From an uncultured Mollicutes bacterium (GTDB lineage: Bacteria > Bacillota_I > Bacilli_A > RFN20 > CAG-826), in NCBI GenBank assembly GCA_900539595.1, contig UQCQ01000020.1, forward strand, positions 1-22,346: a DNA stretch of 22,346 nt, in the 5' to 3' direction. Below the pieces are notes generated by a model. The model had not been told where the DNA came from. It saw nothing but the letters and a program-made list of their open reading frames with translations, and did no database searches. The stretch's first letter is position 1; each line of letters starts with the position of its first letter. Below are positions 8,031 to 15,724 of this stretch, piece by piece. A program made the position numbers and the translations under genes.

Positions 8031-8106
8031 AGGTGTCTCCTTTGTTTAGGGGGATTATAAAAAGGAAAGGAGGCCCTAGAGGGGTCCGCTCGGACTATTT
8101 TATGAA

Positions 8107-8754
8107 CTAAAAATCTTCTTCGCCTCGTTCCATGATCACGAGCCCAGCTTCCCGGGCGCGTACCGCAAGTTCGATGCGGTTGCGGAATCCGCTTTTAAGA
8201 AGCATATTCGCCACATGGTTCCGAACCGTGTTGAGGGAGATATTGCACTTCTCGGCGATTTCTTGGTTGCTATATCCTCCTGTGATAAGACGGAGGATTT
8301 CCAGTTCCCGTTTCGTAAATTCTTCGCTTAAGGCTAAGCCTAGTTTCACCGAGGGGGAGGAAGAAGGGTAAACGATTTCTCCACTTGCCACTTTTTCCAT
8401 GACGGAAAGGATGGATTCTTGGCTAATTTCTTTATACCAAAACCCTTCGATCCCCATTTTCTTGGCCCGTTCAAGATAGGAACATTCGGGCATCGAGGTC
8501 ACCAAAATAATCTTAATGTCCTTCTTCTTTTGCTTGATGCGCATCGCCGCGTCTAGACCGCTTGCCCCTTCCAAGGTCACGATGTCCATCAGCACCATAT
8601 CCACGGGGGAAGAAAGGCAATAGAACTCCGCTAAAGCCGCCGAGCGAATCGTTTTAACCCAATTAAAATCGGGAGAGGACTGAATCCATTGCTTGAATAA
8701 TTCCGCGGGCATCGCTTGGTCTTCCACCACCAGCACGTTCCATTTTCTTTTCAT
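8107..8754 (-). CDS. NarL/LuxR-family response regulator
   Basis: A 215-aa cytoplasmic regulator. The receiver domain has VVEDQ at 9-13, phospho-acceptor Asp 57 in VLMDIVT, and the conserved Lys in FWYKEIS. The C-terminal LuxR helix-turn-helix (about 142-206) reads TKRELEILRLITGGYSNQEI then ISLNTVRNHVANML, fully typical of DNA-binding members. The ATG at 8754 follows the kinase stop by one base, with GGAGGG inside the end of the kinase gene, so the two are translationally coupled. It should receive phosphate from the kinase at 8756-9997. The lipoprotein gene directly downstream is a candidate target, which is inference from position only. Confidence 0.94.
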   Translation of the reverse strand: MKRKWNVLVVEDQAMPAELFKQWIQSSPDFNWVKTIRSAALAEFYCLSSPVDMVLMDIVTLEGASGLDAAMRIKQKKKDIKIILVTSMPECSYLERAKKMGIEGFWYKEISQESILSVMEKVASGEIVYPSSSPSVKLGLALSEEFTKRELEILRLITGGYSNQEIAEKCNISLNTVRNHVANMLLKSGFRNRIELAVRAREAGLVIMERGEEDF

Positions 8755-8755
8755 C

Positions 8756-9997
8756 TTATTCCCTCCAGGTAATCGTTAAGCGGAAAGAGGGCTGACTGGT
8801 TACTTCCATTCTTCCTCCTTCTTTCTCTACCGTTTTCCTTAAGGCGGTTAACCCGCCGCCTTCGATAATCGTTTTTCGTGGTACGTCCCCGTTATTTTGG
8901 ATGGAAAAGCCAAAAGGAGACGAGGTGATATCCACATCAAGTCGCGTTGCATGGGCGTGGGCCACGGCATTATTCAAACATGTGACGAGGGCGAGGAAAA
9001 GCAGTTTTCGTTGATCGGGGTTTTTGGGTTTATCCCCGTGAAAGAGAAGCTCAACGCCCAAATCCTTGGAGATGGATTCCGCTTCATCAAGGGAGTCCCC
9101 CTCTTCCTCTTCTTGCCCCGTTTTGATGAGGGAAAGTCCTTTTTCCCATTGGGCAATCAGCGCGAGTTGTTCTTCACGGGACAAAGGGGAAAGCAGTTTC
9201 CGTTCCGTCACCAAAATCCATTTACCAAAGCCATCATGGACGCGCATCTTGGCACTTAAGATTTCTTTTTCGCGAATGTAGTTTTCGACTTGGAAACCAT
9301 ATTCCTTTAGGCGACGGTTCCATTCTTCCCGTTCCTCCGTTTGTTTTTTGAGTTCTTGGGACAAGTGATAGAGTTCGGTGACTTTGTGGGCCAAAAGCTC
9401 TTTCCTTCCCCGTTTGTCGCCTTCTACATCAAAACAAAGGAAAGCGTACGCCTCTTTGTCTTCACAAAGATAAATCGGTTCCTTTCCTAAACAGATTGGT
9501 TGGTTTTCCTTTAGAACATCTCCTTTTTGAAGGCGTTCGTAAAAGGCGTTCGCATCCGATAAAGTGAAGCCAGTTAATTTCTCGCTTAATTCATTCATTT
9601 TGAGATTAACGAGGCAAGGAAGGCCGTCTTGGGAATAAAAGCAAATGCCTACGTCAAAAGCATCCATGGCTTCGCGAGGGGAACGCGCGGACAAGCGGTT
9701 TTTATCCAAAGACAAATATCCGATTAGCCCAAGGATCCACAAAATAGAGAAAAGACCATTGGATAAATAGACGGCCCAACTAGGCGTGGGGAGAGGGGAG
9801 TCGTTATTCCATTTCTTGCTAAAATTCAAAGCGAATAAAGACGCGAAGAGCAAAATCGATAAAAGACAAGAAAGGATGCCGACTTTGAATTGGCGAACTA
9901 GCGACAAAATCGATAGGGTCACAAAGCCGATGAATAGAAGCATGGTCCATCCTAAAAGAAGGGTCTGGGCAAAGGAAGGCAATTCAAAGAACTTCAC
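8756..9997 (-). CDS. Sensor histidine kinase of the HisKA_3/NarX-like type
   Basis: A 413-aa membrane kinase. About four hydrophobic segments lie within residues 10-100, followed by a PAS-like stretch (about 112-190), a coiled-coil (about 197-250) and the dimerisation helix AKMRVHDGFGKWIL, where His 254 followed by Asp matches the HDxxG phospho-acceptor motif. The ATPase part has NNAVAHAHA (N box, about 342-350) and GGGLTALR (about 380-387), but its Asp box is degenerate (QNNGD), so activity is likely but not certain. I chose the GTG at 9997: it is preceded by AAGGAGG at good spacing and overlaps the upstream stop as GTGA. The open frame continues to 10336, but that part lies wholly inside the upstream gene and has no ribosome binding site. 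Confidence 0.88.
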   Translation of the reverse strand: MKFFELPSFAQTLLLGWTMLLFIGFVTLSILSLVRQFKVGILSCLLSILLFASLFALNFSKKWNNDSPLPTPSWAVYLSNGLFSILWILGLIGYLSLDKNRLSARSPREAMDAFDVGICFYSQDGLPCLVNLKMNELSEKLTGFTLSDANAFYERLQKGDVLKENQPICLGKEPIYLCEDKEAYAFLCFDVEGDKRGRKELLAHKVTELYHLSQELKKQTEEREEWNRRLKEYGFQVENYIREKEILSAKMRVHDGFGKWILVTERKLLSPLSREEQLALIAQWEKGLSLIKTGQEEEEGDSLDEAESISKDLGVELLFHGDKPKNPDQRKLLFLALVTCLNNAVAHAHATRLDVDITSSPFGFSIQNNGDVPRKTIIEGGGLTALRKTVEKEGGRMEVTSQPSFRLTITWRE

Positions 9998-11652
9998 GTT
10001 TCTTCCTCCTTCGTATAGCTTAAAATCCAAACCATTTCCCCGTCTTCCTCTTCTGGATGGGTTTGGCCTTTCCACCCCGAAATAACGGGCATAGAAGGGA
10101 GGCTGCCAGCAGAGGAGAAGCAAGAAAGCTGAACACGCAGGGATAAAGAGTTTTCTTCTCCAAACAAGGTACAGCAAACAGCCCCGGACTTTGGATAAAA
10201 AGAACGCAAGACCTCTTCGTATTGAGTGAAAAGGGCAACACAAAGCGAGGAGGGGTAAAGCCCATGAGCTTTCGAGAGCAAGGAAGTCAAAATCCCCTCG
10301 TTTTCTAGTTTTTTCAAAGTTTCTTGGATGGCCCATTCCACTTCTTGAATGTCCATATCTTCTTTTTGAGAGGCGAGCAATTCCAAATTGGCGCGGCGCT
10401 TCATAAAGGAAGCGAGCACACAGACATCCCGCATCCCCTTTTCAAATTCTTCGGGCTTCTCTTGGAGGATTTTTAGGATTTTTAACGTTTGCTCCGCTTC
10501 CGTTTGAATGGAGGCGTTGACCTCATCGTAAATACGGTTCTTTTCCTTTGCGGTGGCTCTTTTTTCCTTCAAGGAGTTTTCGTAGGCCAATAATTCGCGT
10601 TGCTCTTCCAATTCCCGGTTTAATTTTTTTCTTTCTTCTAGCAAATTCAAAACGGAACGCAGATCCTCCGCCCAAAATGCGGTTCCTCCGGAAATGGAAT
10701 GGGAACGCAGGCGGATATTTCCTTCAAAGCACTCCTTTTCTTCCAAGGCTTTTTGGATGGTTGACGGAGAAGGAAGTTCGTGGCAGGAAGCGTAATGGAC
10801 TTTTTGGTCTTTCCCCATCAAAAAGAAATCCAAATGGGAACGGGAATAGTAATAAGCGTCGTTGTCATTAGCGGGAATAAGCCCAATCTGAATGGAAACT
10901 TCAAAAAACAGCAAAAACCCAAAACAATAAATTTCTGGAACCTTGTAAGAATCGAGGGCAAAAAGAAAACAAATCGCCCCAAAAATAGCAAGCAAAGCCG
11001 TGACCACGACTAAGGCCCCCATCCTTTTTCTCGCCGCCGAATTCCCACATCGATAGAAAAACAAAGCGATGCAAGATAACGTCATAATGGCAAACCAGGT
11101 AATGGCAAGATAAGCCACGGGACCAAAATAATAATCATCCCCAGCGTTTTCCAAACCATTAGGGAAACGGAAGGCAAGTTGATGAAAATCGTTGGTCAAA
11201 ATAAGGAGCAGCAAAACCGTAGGAGCAATATAAAGAAGATATAAGGGCCAGGGAATGGGGCGGTTCTTCTTTCGCAATAGCCCAAAGGAAGCATAGAACC
11301 CTAGTAACGGAGCAAAGCATTGGGGGAGGTAATAAAGATACCAAAGATATCGGCTCGCCCTTCCTCCCCCAGGAACAAAATCGTATTTCATCCAGCGAAA
11401 TACCAACCACAAAACTAATAGCGATCCTGCCAAGGTCAAATAGAGTCGCGTTGGCTTATCCACGATGCGGAGACGAAGCAAGGCACACCAATAAAGAAGC
11501 AGCGACAAAAAGGTCGCGTGGGCGCAAAGCCCGCAAAGGCGATGCCAAAATAAAGGGAGGCGTGAATCGATCCATTGCAGAAAACCCGCCAAAAGAAAGA
11601 AGAAAACGCAAATAGCAATTCGAATGATTTTGCCCTTGTTTTCTTGTTTCAC
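9994..11652 (-). CDS. Seven-transmembrane sensor with degenerate kinase core (pseudokinase)
   Basis: A 552-aa membrane protein and the first gene of the NarL-type operon. The N-terminal region has seven to eight transmembrane helices (about 8-260) and the motif LILTNDFHQLAFRFPNG typical of the histidine-kinase N-terminal 7TM sensor domain. A PAS-like segment and a coiled-coil (about 330-370) follow. The dimerisation helix then reads EKNRIYDEVNASIQ where active kinases have ERxRIARELHDxIG: Asn 379 replaces the phospho-acceptor His and Ala 380 the following Asp. No recognisable N, D or G boxes follow. It therefore probably senses a signal and passes it to the active kinase encoded next. The start is a GTG at 11652 with only a distant AAGGA; no other in-frame start precedes the first helix, so start confidence is moderate. 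Confidence 0.85.
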   Translation of the reverse strand: MKQENKGKIIRIAICVFFFLLAGFLQWIDSRLPLFWHRLCGLCAHATFLSLLLYWCALLRLRIVDKPTRLYLTLAGSLLVLWLVFRWMKYDFVPGGGRASRYLWYLYYLPQCFAPLLGFYASFGLLRKKNRPIPWPLYLLYIAPTVLLLLILTNDFHQLAFRFPNGLENAGDDYYFGPVAYLAITWFAIMTLSCIALFFYRCGNSAARKRMGALVVVTALLAIFGAICFLFALDSYKVPEIYCFGFLLFFEVSIQIGLIPANDNDAYYYSRSHLDFFLMGKDQKVHYASCHELPSPSTIQKALEEKECFEGNIRLRSHSISGGTAFWAEDLRSVLNLLEERKKLNRELEEQRELLAYENSLKEKRATAKEKNRIYDEVNASIQTEAEQTLKILKILQEKPEEFEKGMRDVCVLASFMKRRANLELLASQKEDMDIQEVEWAIQETLKKLENEGILTSLLSKAHGLYPSSLCVALFTQYEEVLRSFYPKSGAVCCTLFGEENSLSLRVQLSCFSSAGSLPSMPVISGWKGQTHPEEEDGEMVWILSYTKEEET

Positions 11653-11766
11653 GGGGAAGTTGCTTTTCCTTTTTAAAATTATAGCGCGTTATTCCTTCCC
11701 TGTGCGCGACAAGAAAATAGGGAGTCACCTCTTCCGCTATTTTTTTGAAAAACTCGCAAAAAACAT

Positions 11767-11795
11767 TTGGACAGGGCGTAATGCCGTGCTATGAT
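11767..11795 (+). promoter_or_regulatory. Sigma-70-type promoter of the tRNA-Asp/tRNA-Gly unit
   Basis: TTGGAC (11767-11772), a 17-bp spacer and TATGAT (11790-11795) lie 12 bp before the tRNA-Asp gene, which suits a start just ahead of the mature tRNA. The minus-strand 7TM gene starts 115 bp away in the other direction. Confidence 0.75.
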
Positions 11796-11807
11796 AATGC
11801 CCGCTAC

Positions 11808-11884
11808 GGACCATTGGTGTAGCGGTCTAACATGCTTCCCTGTCACGGAAGAGATCACGAGTTCGAATCTCGTATGGTCCGCCA
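11808..11884 (+). tRNA. tRNA-Asp (anticodon GTC)
   Basis: The acceptor stem GGACCAT pairs with ATGGTCC. The anticodon stem-loop is CTTCC-CTGTCAC-GGAAG with GTC in positions 34-36, the T-loop is TTCGAAT, the discriminator is G, and CCA is encoded. It is cotranscribed with the tRNA-Gly gene five bases downstream. Confidence 0.96.
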
Positions 11885-11889
11885 GGTTT

Positions 11890-11963
11890 GCAGGTGTAGT
11901 TCAGTGGTAGAACACCAGCCTTCCAAGCTGGTTATGCGGGTCCGATTCCCGTCACCTGCTCCA
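11890..11963 (+). tRNA. tRNA-Gly (anticodon TCC)
   Basis: The acceptor stem GCAGGTG pairs with CACCTGC. The anticodon stem-loop is CCAGC-CTTCCAA-GCTGG, giving TCC, which reads GGA and GGG. The T-arm is CGGGT/TCCGATT-type, the discriminator is T, and CCA is encoded. Confidence 0.96.
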
Positions 11964-11975
11964 ACTGCAAACACT

Positions 11976-12005
11976 TCCCCGACCTTCAAAGCCGGGGATT
12001 TTTTA
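11976..12005 (+). terminator. Rho-independent terminator of the tRNA unit
   Basis: TCCCCG pairs with CGGGGA across a loop of about 11 nt, followed directly by TTTTTT. It lies 13 bp past the tRNA-Gly CCA end. Confidence 0.8.
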
Positions 12006-12081
12006 TTCCCTATTTATTTCAGGAGTTGGCAAGCTTGGCTGTCGTCTACGAGTTTTCCTTTTCCACTTCTCCTCTCACTCC

Positions 12082-12087
12082 TATAAT
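12082..12087 (+). promoter_or_regulatory. -10 box that would give a leaderless rdgB mRNA
   Basis: A perfect TATAAT lies seven bases before the rdgB ATG, so transcription would start at or next to the start codon. The region before the ATG is pyrimidine-rich and has no Shine-Dalgarno. The matching -35 is poor (TTTTCC). Confidence 0.45.
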
Positions 12088-12094
12088 CCCGTTT

Positions 12095-12685
12095 ATGAGC
12101 AAAACGATTTTATTAGCCACAAGCAACCCCGGAAAAGTTCTGGAATTTCAAGAGGTTTTAGGACCTCTAGGTTACCGAATAGTCTCTCCCAAAGATTTAG
12201 GCTTATCTTCTGATCCCGAAGAAAACGGGACCACCTACCGAGAAAACGCATTCATCAAGGCCTTCGATCTTTCCGGCCGTTCGCCCTACCCCGTTTTAGC
12301 CGATGACTCGGGACTAGAAATTCGTGCTTTGGGCAATGAACCCGGCATCCATACGGCGAGATACGCGAAGCAAAACGGGGGATTTCCCGCGGTGTTTGAT
12401 GTCGTGATGAAACGCTTAGAAGGCCAACAAGACCGCTTCGCCTGCTTCCATTGCTCCCTTTGCTTGATCGAAAAGGTAGGGGACGCCCCCCTTTATTTTG
12501 ATGGGGAGTGCCCCGGAACCATTCTATTTGCTCCCAGTGGGACTCATGGTTTTGGCTATGACCCCATCTTTCATAGCCAGGAAGCTGATATCGATTTTGG
12601 CCTAGCAAGCGAGGAAATCAAAAATCGCTTCTCCCACCGAGGAAAAGCGATTGCTAAATTGGTCGAATATTTGTCTCAAAAATAG
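12095..12685 (+). CDS. rdgB: XTP/dITP pyrophosphatase, RdgB/HAM1 family
   Basis: A 196-aa cytoplasmic house-cleaning enzyme that hydrolyses non-canonical purine triphosphates (dITP, XTP) to monophosphates and pyrophosphate, keeping them out of DNA. Family motifs are complete: TSNPGK near the N-terminus (9-14), ENGTTYRENA, ADDSGLEI around 69-76, PGIHTARYA, GFGYDPIF and the C-terminal RFSHRGKA. The length is normal for the family. The ATG at 12095 fits the family start; the frame stays open upstream to 12026 but adds only unconserved sequence. There is no ribosome binding site, and a -10 box sits immediately upstream. Its stop overlaps the convergent membrane-protein gene by 10 bp. Confidence 0.95.
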   Translation: MSKTILLATSNPGKVLEFQEVLGPLGYRIVSPKDLGLSSDPEENGTTYRENAFIKAFDLSGRSPYPVLADDSGLEIRALGNEPGIHTARYAKQNGGFPAVFDVVMKRLEGQQDRFACFHCSLCLIEKVGDAPLYFDGECPGTILFAPSGTHGFGYDPIFHSQEADIDFGLASEEIKNRFSHRGKAIAKLVEYLSQK

Positions 12686-13347
12686 AAGCCAAAACCAAAG
12701 AGGATGAGAACTTGGGCCAACAAATAGGTGCCCATGATGTAGAAATCTCTTCTTTTGTCGTCTTGGATAAACAAGGTTTTCACCAAATAGGCGTCGGAGA
12801 CGCAGAAACAAAGCATGCCCGCGAGGTTGAAATAGCCAACGGGCTGCATTTTATTCACGAGGGCGAGAACCGCTGCAACCAAATCCAACACGATAGAGGC
12901 AAGGTAGATCACTCCTCCCGCGGCTAATCCCGGGGTTTTGATGGCTTTATGAAGCAAGGGATATCCCGTGGCCAAAATCAGGGCGGCAATTCCGCCAAAA
13001 ACCCAATATTGATAGGCAGGCATCGGAACCGAAATCCAAAAAGAGGTAAAAATGAAGGAAAGGTGGTTCAGAAAGAAGCAAATCGTCCCTGTGACTAACG
13101 TCCATACCTTGTGTTTGAAAATAAGCAGCACGTCTCCCATCGCGCCAAAGGCAAATCCTAAAGCCACCCACCAAATATTGGGATGCCAAAAGGCAAACAT
13201 CAAGCTTAAAAAAGCGACGCAAAAAGGCTTTACGATTTTTCGCGGCAATTCCCATTCCAAGAAGGCGAAAAAGAGTTCTAACGCTGTCGAGACGAGAAAA
13301 AAAGCAAAGAAAGCATAACAAGCAAAAGGCAAGGCAGAGAAATTCAT
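12676..13347 (-). CDS. YhhN/TMEM86-family membrane protein (lysoplasmalogenase-like)
   Basis: A 223-aa integral membrane protein made of about eight hydrophobic helices, with the family signature FGAMGDVLLIF (about 87-97) and a second conserved Asp in FCVSDAYLVKT near the C-terminus. YhhN/TMEM86 proteins include lysoplasmalogenases, which cleave the vinyl-ether bond of lysoplasmalogens; other members are uncharacterised. A plasmalogen role would suit an anaerobe but is inference. The ATG at 13347 has TTGGAG five bases upstream. It is convergent with rdgB (10-bp overlap) and divergent from the MFS transporter gene, with a 75-bp shared upstream region. Confidence 0.85.
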   Translation of the reverse strand: MNFSALPFACYAFFAFFLVSTALELFFAFLEWELPRKIVKPFCVAFLSLMFAFWHPNIWWVALGFAFGAMGDVLLIFKHKVWTLVTGTICFFLNHLSFIFTSFWISVPMPAYQYWVFGGIAALILATGYPLLHKAIKTPGLAAGGVIYLASIVLDLVAAVLALVNKMQPVGYFNLAGMLCFCVSDAYLVKTLFIQDDKRRDFYIMGTYLLAQVLILFGFGFYF

Positions 13348-13422
13348 GGCAACTCCAATCTCGAATAGTCTAACCTATTTCTTCGAATTCGCCTATACTA
13401 TTTGCCAAAGGCAGGTAAAGCC

Positions 13423-14775
13423 ATGAAAGAAAAAGAAGGCTCCTTAGGGGCAAGAAGATGGATTTCCATCGTTTTGATTGGATTATTTGGTCAAATCGCC
13501 TGGGCGATCGAAAATAATTACATCAATCTTTGGGTGTATTCTCAATCCCACACGACCGATCACATCAATTGGATGACCACCGCTTCCGCGGTTGTTGCGA
13601 CATTAACAACTTTTTTCCTAGGGGCCCTCTCCGATAAACTGGGAAAACGACGAATTTTCATCTCTGCAGGTTATACGATTTGGGGCGTTTTCGTGTTCCT
13701 TTTTGGCGTAATGTCCTTATCCAACATGGAAGCCCTAAGTGGGGGAGCGGGGGCGAAAGCCCTAATGCTAGTTGGAGTTTTTAACGTCATCGTCGACTGC
13801 ATCATGACTTTCTTTGGCTCCACGGCAAACGATGCCTGTTTTAACGCCTATGTAACCGATCAAACGAGTAAAAAGAATCGGCCCATGGTCGAAAGCGTGT
13901 TAAGCGTACTTCCTTTGGCATCCTTGGCCGTTATGATGCTTGTTGGCCTTGGGCTAGGAATTCCTGATGCCACCAAATCGGCTTCGGAAGTGGCTAGGCC
14001 TTGGTTCTACTTCTTCCTGATTTTTGGCGTTTTGACTAGCGCAGCTGGCATCACTAGTTTCTTCTTGCTTCCCAAAGACAGCTGCTTGCCGAATCGCGAA
14101 GAACATTATTTCAAGCAAATGTTCGTCGGCTTTACGCCTAAAAAAGTCAAAACGAACCCTTTGTTCTATATCGCTTTGCTTGCTTTCCTCTTCTTTAATA
14201 TCGGGGTCGACAGTTTCATGCCCTATTTCCTTGTATATTTCCAAAAAATGGAAGCCTTCCAAGGAATGGGATTCTACGCGGGGCTTGGCATCATTCTTGG
14301 AATTGCCAGCCTCCTCACGATCGTCGTTGGTATTTTCATGGAAAAAATCGGCAAGGGGAAGGTTTTGATTCCGTCCGTCGTTTTAATGGCTGGTGGAGCA
14401 TTGGGATTATTCTTTTCCGGCGATTCCTTTGGGCTCGATTGCCTTTTTGGGACCTGCATGATTGCGGGGTATTTGTTAGGAACGGCCTCTTTAGGCGCGA
14501 GCATCCGGGACTATACGCCTAGTGAAGACGTGGGCAGTTATCAATCCGTCCGCATGGTTTTTGCCGTCATGCTCCCCATGGTGATTGGAAGCAATCTCTC
14601 CAGCGCGGTTTTCCAAAGCGGAATGGTCGAAAATGAATACGGGGCGATGGAAAAAAGCCCCGACAAGATGATGTTCCTCGTAACCTTGGGGGCGGCCCTT
14701 TTGTCCCTCATCCCCATTGTTTGGCTGCTGCTAGCAAGCAAAAAGAAGCAAAATCCAGTCAAAAGCGAAAATTAG
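13423..14775 (+). CDS. Major facilitator superfamily transporter
   Basis: A 450-aa integral membrane protein with about twelve transmembrane segments. The loop between helices 2 and 3 carries the MFS signature GALSDKLGKRRIFI (about 67-80). The overall pattern (IENNYINLWVYS in helix 1) resembles the SLC45/GPH-like sugar transporters, but the substrate cannot be read from the sequence. The ATG at 13423 is preceded by AGGCAGG at good spacing; a TTG at 13402 in the same frame is less likely. A TATACT (13393-13398) lies 25 bp before the start as a likely -10 box, without a good -35. The small membrane-protein gene 55 bp downstream has its own promoter. Confidence 0.88.
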   Translation: MKEKEGSLGARRWISIVLIGLFGQIAWAIENNYINLWVYSQSHTTDHINWMTTASAVVATLTTFFLGALSDKLGKRRIFISAGYTIWGVFVFLFGVMSLSNMEALSGGAGAKALMLVGVFNVIVDCIMTFFGSTANDACFNAYVTDQTSKKNRPMVESVLSVLPLASLAVMMLVGLGLGIPDATKSASEVARPWFYFFLIFGVLTSAAGITSFFLLPKDSCLPNREEHYFKQMFVGFTPKKVKTNPLFYIALLAFLFFNIGVDSFMPYFLVYFQKMEAFQGMGFYAGLGIILGIASLLTIVVGIFMEKIGKGKVLIPSVVLMAGGALGLFFSGDSFGLDCLFGTCMIAGYLLGTASLGASIRDYTPSEDVGSYQSVRMVFAVMLPMVIGSNLSSAVFQSGMVENEYGAMEKSPDKMMFLVTLGAALLSLIPIVWLLLASKKKQNPVKSEN

Positions 14776-14779
14776 AAGG

Positions 14780-14808
14780 TTGTCCTCTTGAAAAGAGAAC
14801 GTTATACT
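14780..14808 (+). promoter_or_regulatory. Promoter of the small four-helix membrane protein
   Basis: TTGTCC (14780-14785), a 17-bp spacer and TATACT (14803-14808) lie 22 bp before the ATG at 14831. The spacer contains CTCTTGAAAAGAG, a short inverted repeat. Confidence 0.6.
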
Positions 14809-14830
14809 TTCGCCTGGTAGGTTTTTAGTG

Positions 14831-15307
14831 ATGAAAAGCAAAAAATTAAATCTATTCCTCGGCATCGTCGTGACCCTTTGCGCCCTCGTTGCCATTTTCG
14901 GATTGTTTGGCGAAGCCTTTGGCAAAATCGGCAACGTCCCCGCAGGCCGTGGATCGGCTTACGATCTCATTTTCCAATATGAGAAACACGGCTACAACTC
15001 AATGCCTTGGCTCATCGTTGGCTTCAGTTTTCTTGTTTGTGGTGCGGTGACGGGACTCCTCAGCGCCTTCCTTCCTGGCAAAATCGGAGCGATAAGCTTC
15101 GGCTTGACCCTCCTTCTTCTTGTGGCCAGCGGAGTCATCTTACTCTTTGGGAAAGACATCTTCCTCGCGGCGGGAACGGTTTCGGGAGCAACGGATGAAG
15201 ATACGGCGCTCCTATCCATCGGAACGGGCTTCATTCTTCCAGCGGTCTTCGGATTTGTCGGCGGAGCCTTAAGCCTTTATGGGGCTTATTCCTCCTTCAA
15301 AGCTTAA
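14831..15307 (+). CDS. Small integral membrane protein of unknown function
   Basis: A 158-aa protein with four predicted transmembrane helices (about 7-27, 60-80, 87-107 and 131-150). A polar loop between the first two contains GRGSAYDLIFQYEKHGYNSM; another, between the third and fourth, contains SGATDEDTALLSIG. The Gly/Ala-rich helices resemble small Bacillota membrane proteins of no known role, and I recognise no catalytic motif. The ATG at 14831 is chosen over the adjoining GTG at 14828; AGG in GGTAGG is the only Shine-Dalgarno-like sequence. It has its own promoter and terminator, so it is monocistronic. Confidence 0.8.
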   Translation: MKSKKLNLFLGIVVTLCALVAIFGLFGEAFGKIGNVPAGRGSAYDLIFQYEKHGYNSMPWLIVGFSFLVCGAVTGLLSAFLPGKIGAISFGLTLLLLVASGVILLFGKDIFLAAGTVSGATDEDTALLSIGTGFILPAVFGFVGGALSLYGAYSSFKA

Positions 15308-15324
15308 TTGATCCATTTAACATC

Positions 15325-15349
15325 GAGCCTCGAAAGGGGCTCTTTTTTT
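15325..15349 (+). terminator. Rho-independent terminator
   Basis: GAGCCTC-GAAA-GGGGCTC (a 7-bp stem with one U-G pair and a GAAA loop) is followed by seven T, 17 bp past the stop of the small membrane-protein gene. Confidence 0.9.
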
Positions 15350-15474
15350 CATGGTTCATCGGAAATTGAAATGTAAATTTTTATTGAATTTATTTCGATG
15401 AAATCGAATCTTTTGTAGATAATTTCGCAAAAAATAAATTTTTTTCGTTATAGATAACGTAGGGGGTTTCCGTT

Positions 15475-15624
15475 ATGGAGCGAATCCCTAAAATCGTCGC
15501 GCGACGCCCTAGGAAGGACGGGAAGCATGCTCGAGCTCATCGCCTTATTGGCCTTGATCGACTTGTTCCTTGCTCTATTCAGGGGCGGGGACCGCCACGA
15601 CGACGAAGAGTGAATGAAAAGTGA
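15475..15624 (+). other. 49-codon ORF overlapping the hydrophobic peptide gene, copy 1
   Basis: The ATG at 15475 has AGGGGG eight bases upstream. The frame is +1 relative to the peptide, runs through the whole peptide gene and stops 11 bases after it. The product would be Arg-rich (MERIPKIVARRP at the start, GRGPPRRRRVNEK at the end). Copy 2 keeps the start, frame offset and stop. The central residues differ radically between copies, so the protein itself does not look selected. It may act as a translated leader that controls the peptide, as mok does for hok. Confidence 0.45.
15527..15613 (+). CDS. 28-aa hydrophobic peptide, candidate type I toxin, copy 1
   Basis: The peptide starts MLELIALLAL, continues as one hydrophobic helix to about residue 18, and ends in the charged tail RGGDRHDDEE. 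A short membrane helix plus charged tail is the shape of type I toxins such as Fst, Ldr and Ibs; I recognise no named family. GGAAGG lies just upstream of the ATG. Against copy 2, codon changes in the helix are synonymous or swap one small or hydrophobic residue for another, and the tail is identical, which indicates that this frame is the selected one. A minus-strand promoter in the 3' untranslated region would make an antisense RNA. Confidence 0.7.
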   Translation: MLELIALLALIDLFLALFRGGDRHDDEE

Positions 15625-15654
15625 CTCCCGATAAAACGGGAGCCACTCAAACAC
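15612..15654 (-). ncRNA. Predicted antisense RNA (antitoxin candidate), copy 1
   Basis: From the minus-strand promoter the start is predicted near 15654. The RNA would soon form the hairpin AGTGGCTCCCG/CGGGAGTCACT (15620-15647, one mismatch) with loop TTTTAT, followed by TTTCATTC, a weak terminator. It is complementary to the 3' part of the peptide mRNA. The loop has the U-turn pattern YUNR (UUUA) often seen in antisense RNAs. The 3' end is a guess; read-through into the peptide gene is possible. Confidence 0.45.
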
Positions 15655-15660
15655 ACTTAT

Positions 15661-15688
15661 AGTATAAGGCGACTTCGCGCGGCGTCAA
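15661..15688 (-). promoter_or_regulatory. Antisense promoter, copy 1
   Basis: On the minus strand TTGACG (15688-15683), a 16-bp spacer and TATACT (15666-15661) make a near-consensus sigma-70-type promoter pointing back at the peptide gene. Copy 2 has identical boxes and spacing. Confidence 0.75.
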
Positions 15689-15692
15689 GGCT

Positions 15693-15724
15693 CCTTGGGC
15701 TCCCAAAAGCCCAAGGGGTTTTGC
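15693..15724 (+). terminator. Terminator of the peptide mRNA, copy 1
   Basis: CCTTGGGCT pairs perfectly with AGCCCAAGG over a 6-nt loop and is followed by GGTTTTGC. Sense transcripts ending here cover the whole antisense promoter and RNA. Confidence 0.75.

Larger units (their letters stand above)
15441..15724. repeat. Tandem paralogous unit, copy 1 (candidate type I toxin-antitoxin)
   Basis: This is the first of two direct copies of a unit of about 284 bp. In order, both carry the block TTTTTCGTTATAGATAA, a purine-rich ribosome binding site, an ATG for a 49-codon frame, a 28-codon hydrophobic peptide gene, a hairpin, a minus-strand promoter and a sense terminator. In copy 1 the first block is a palindrome (CGTTAT-AG-ATAACG, 15446-15459). 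Upstream (15350-15440) is AT-rich sequence with no gene; no good -35 was found for the sense transcript. No transposase or IS end flanks the unit. Confidence 0.85.

Noticed and set aside
9998..10336. N-terminal extension of the kinase at 8756-9997
   Set aside because: The extra 113 codons lie wholly inside the 7TM gene and have no ribosome binding site. The GTG at 9997 has AAGGAGG and the GTGA overlap.
12676..12685. Frameshift or fusion at the overlap of rdgB and the YhhN-family gene
   Set aside because: Both proteins reach their normal family C-termini. The overlap is a simple 10-bp convergent one.
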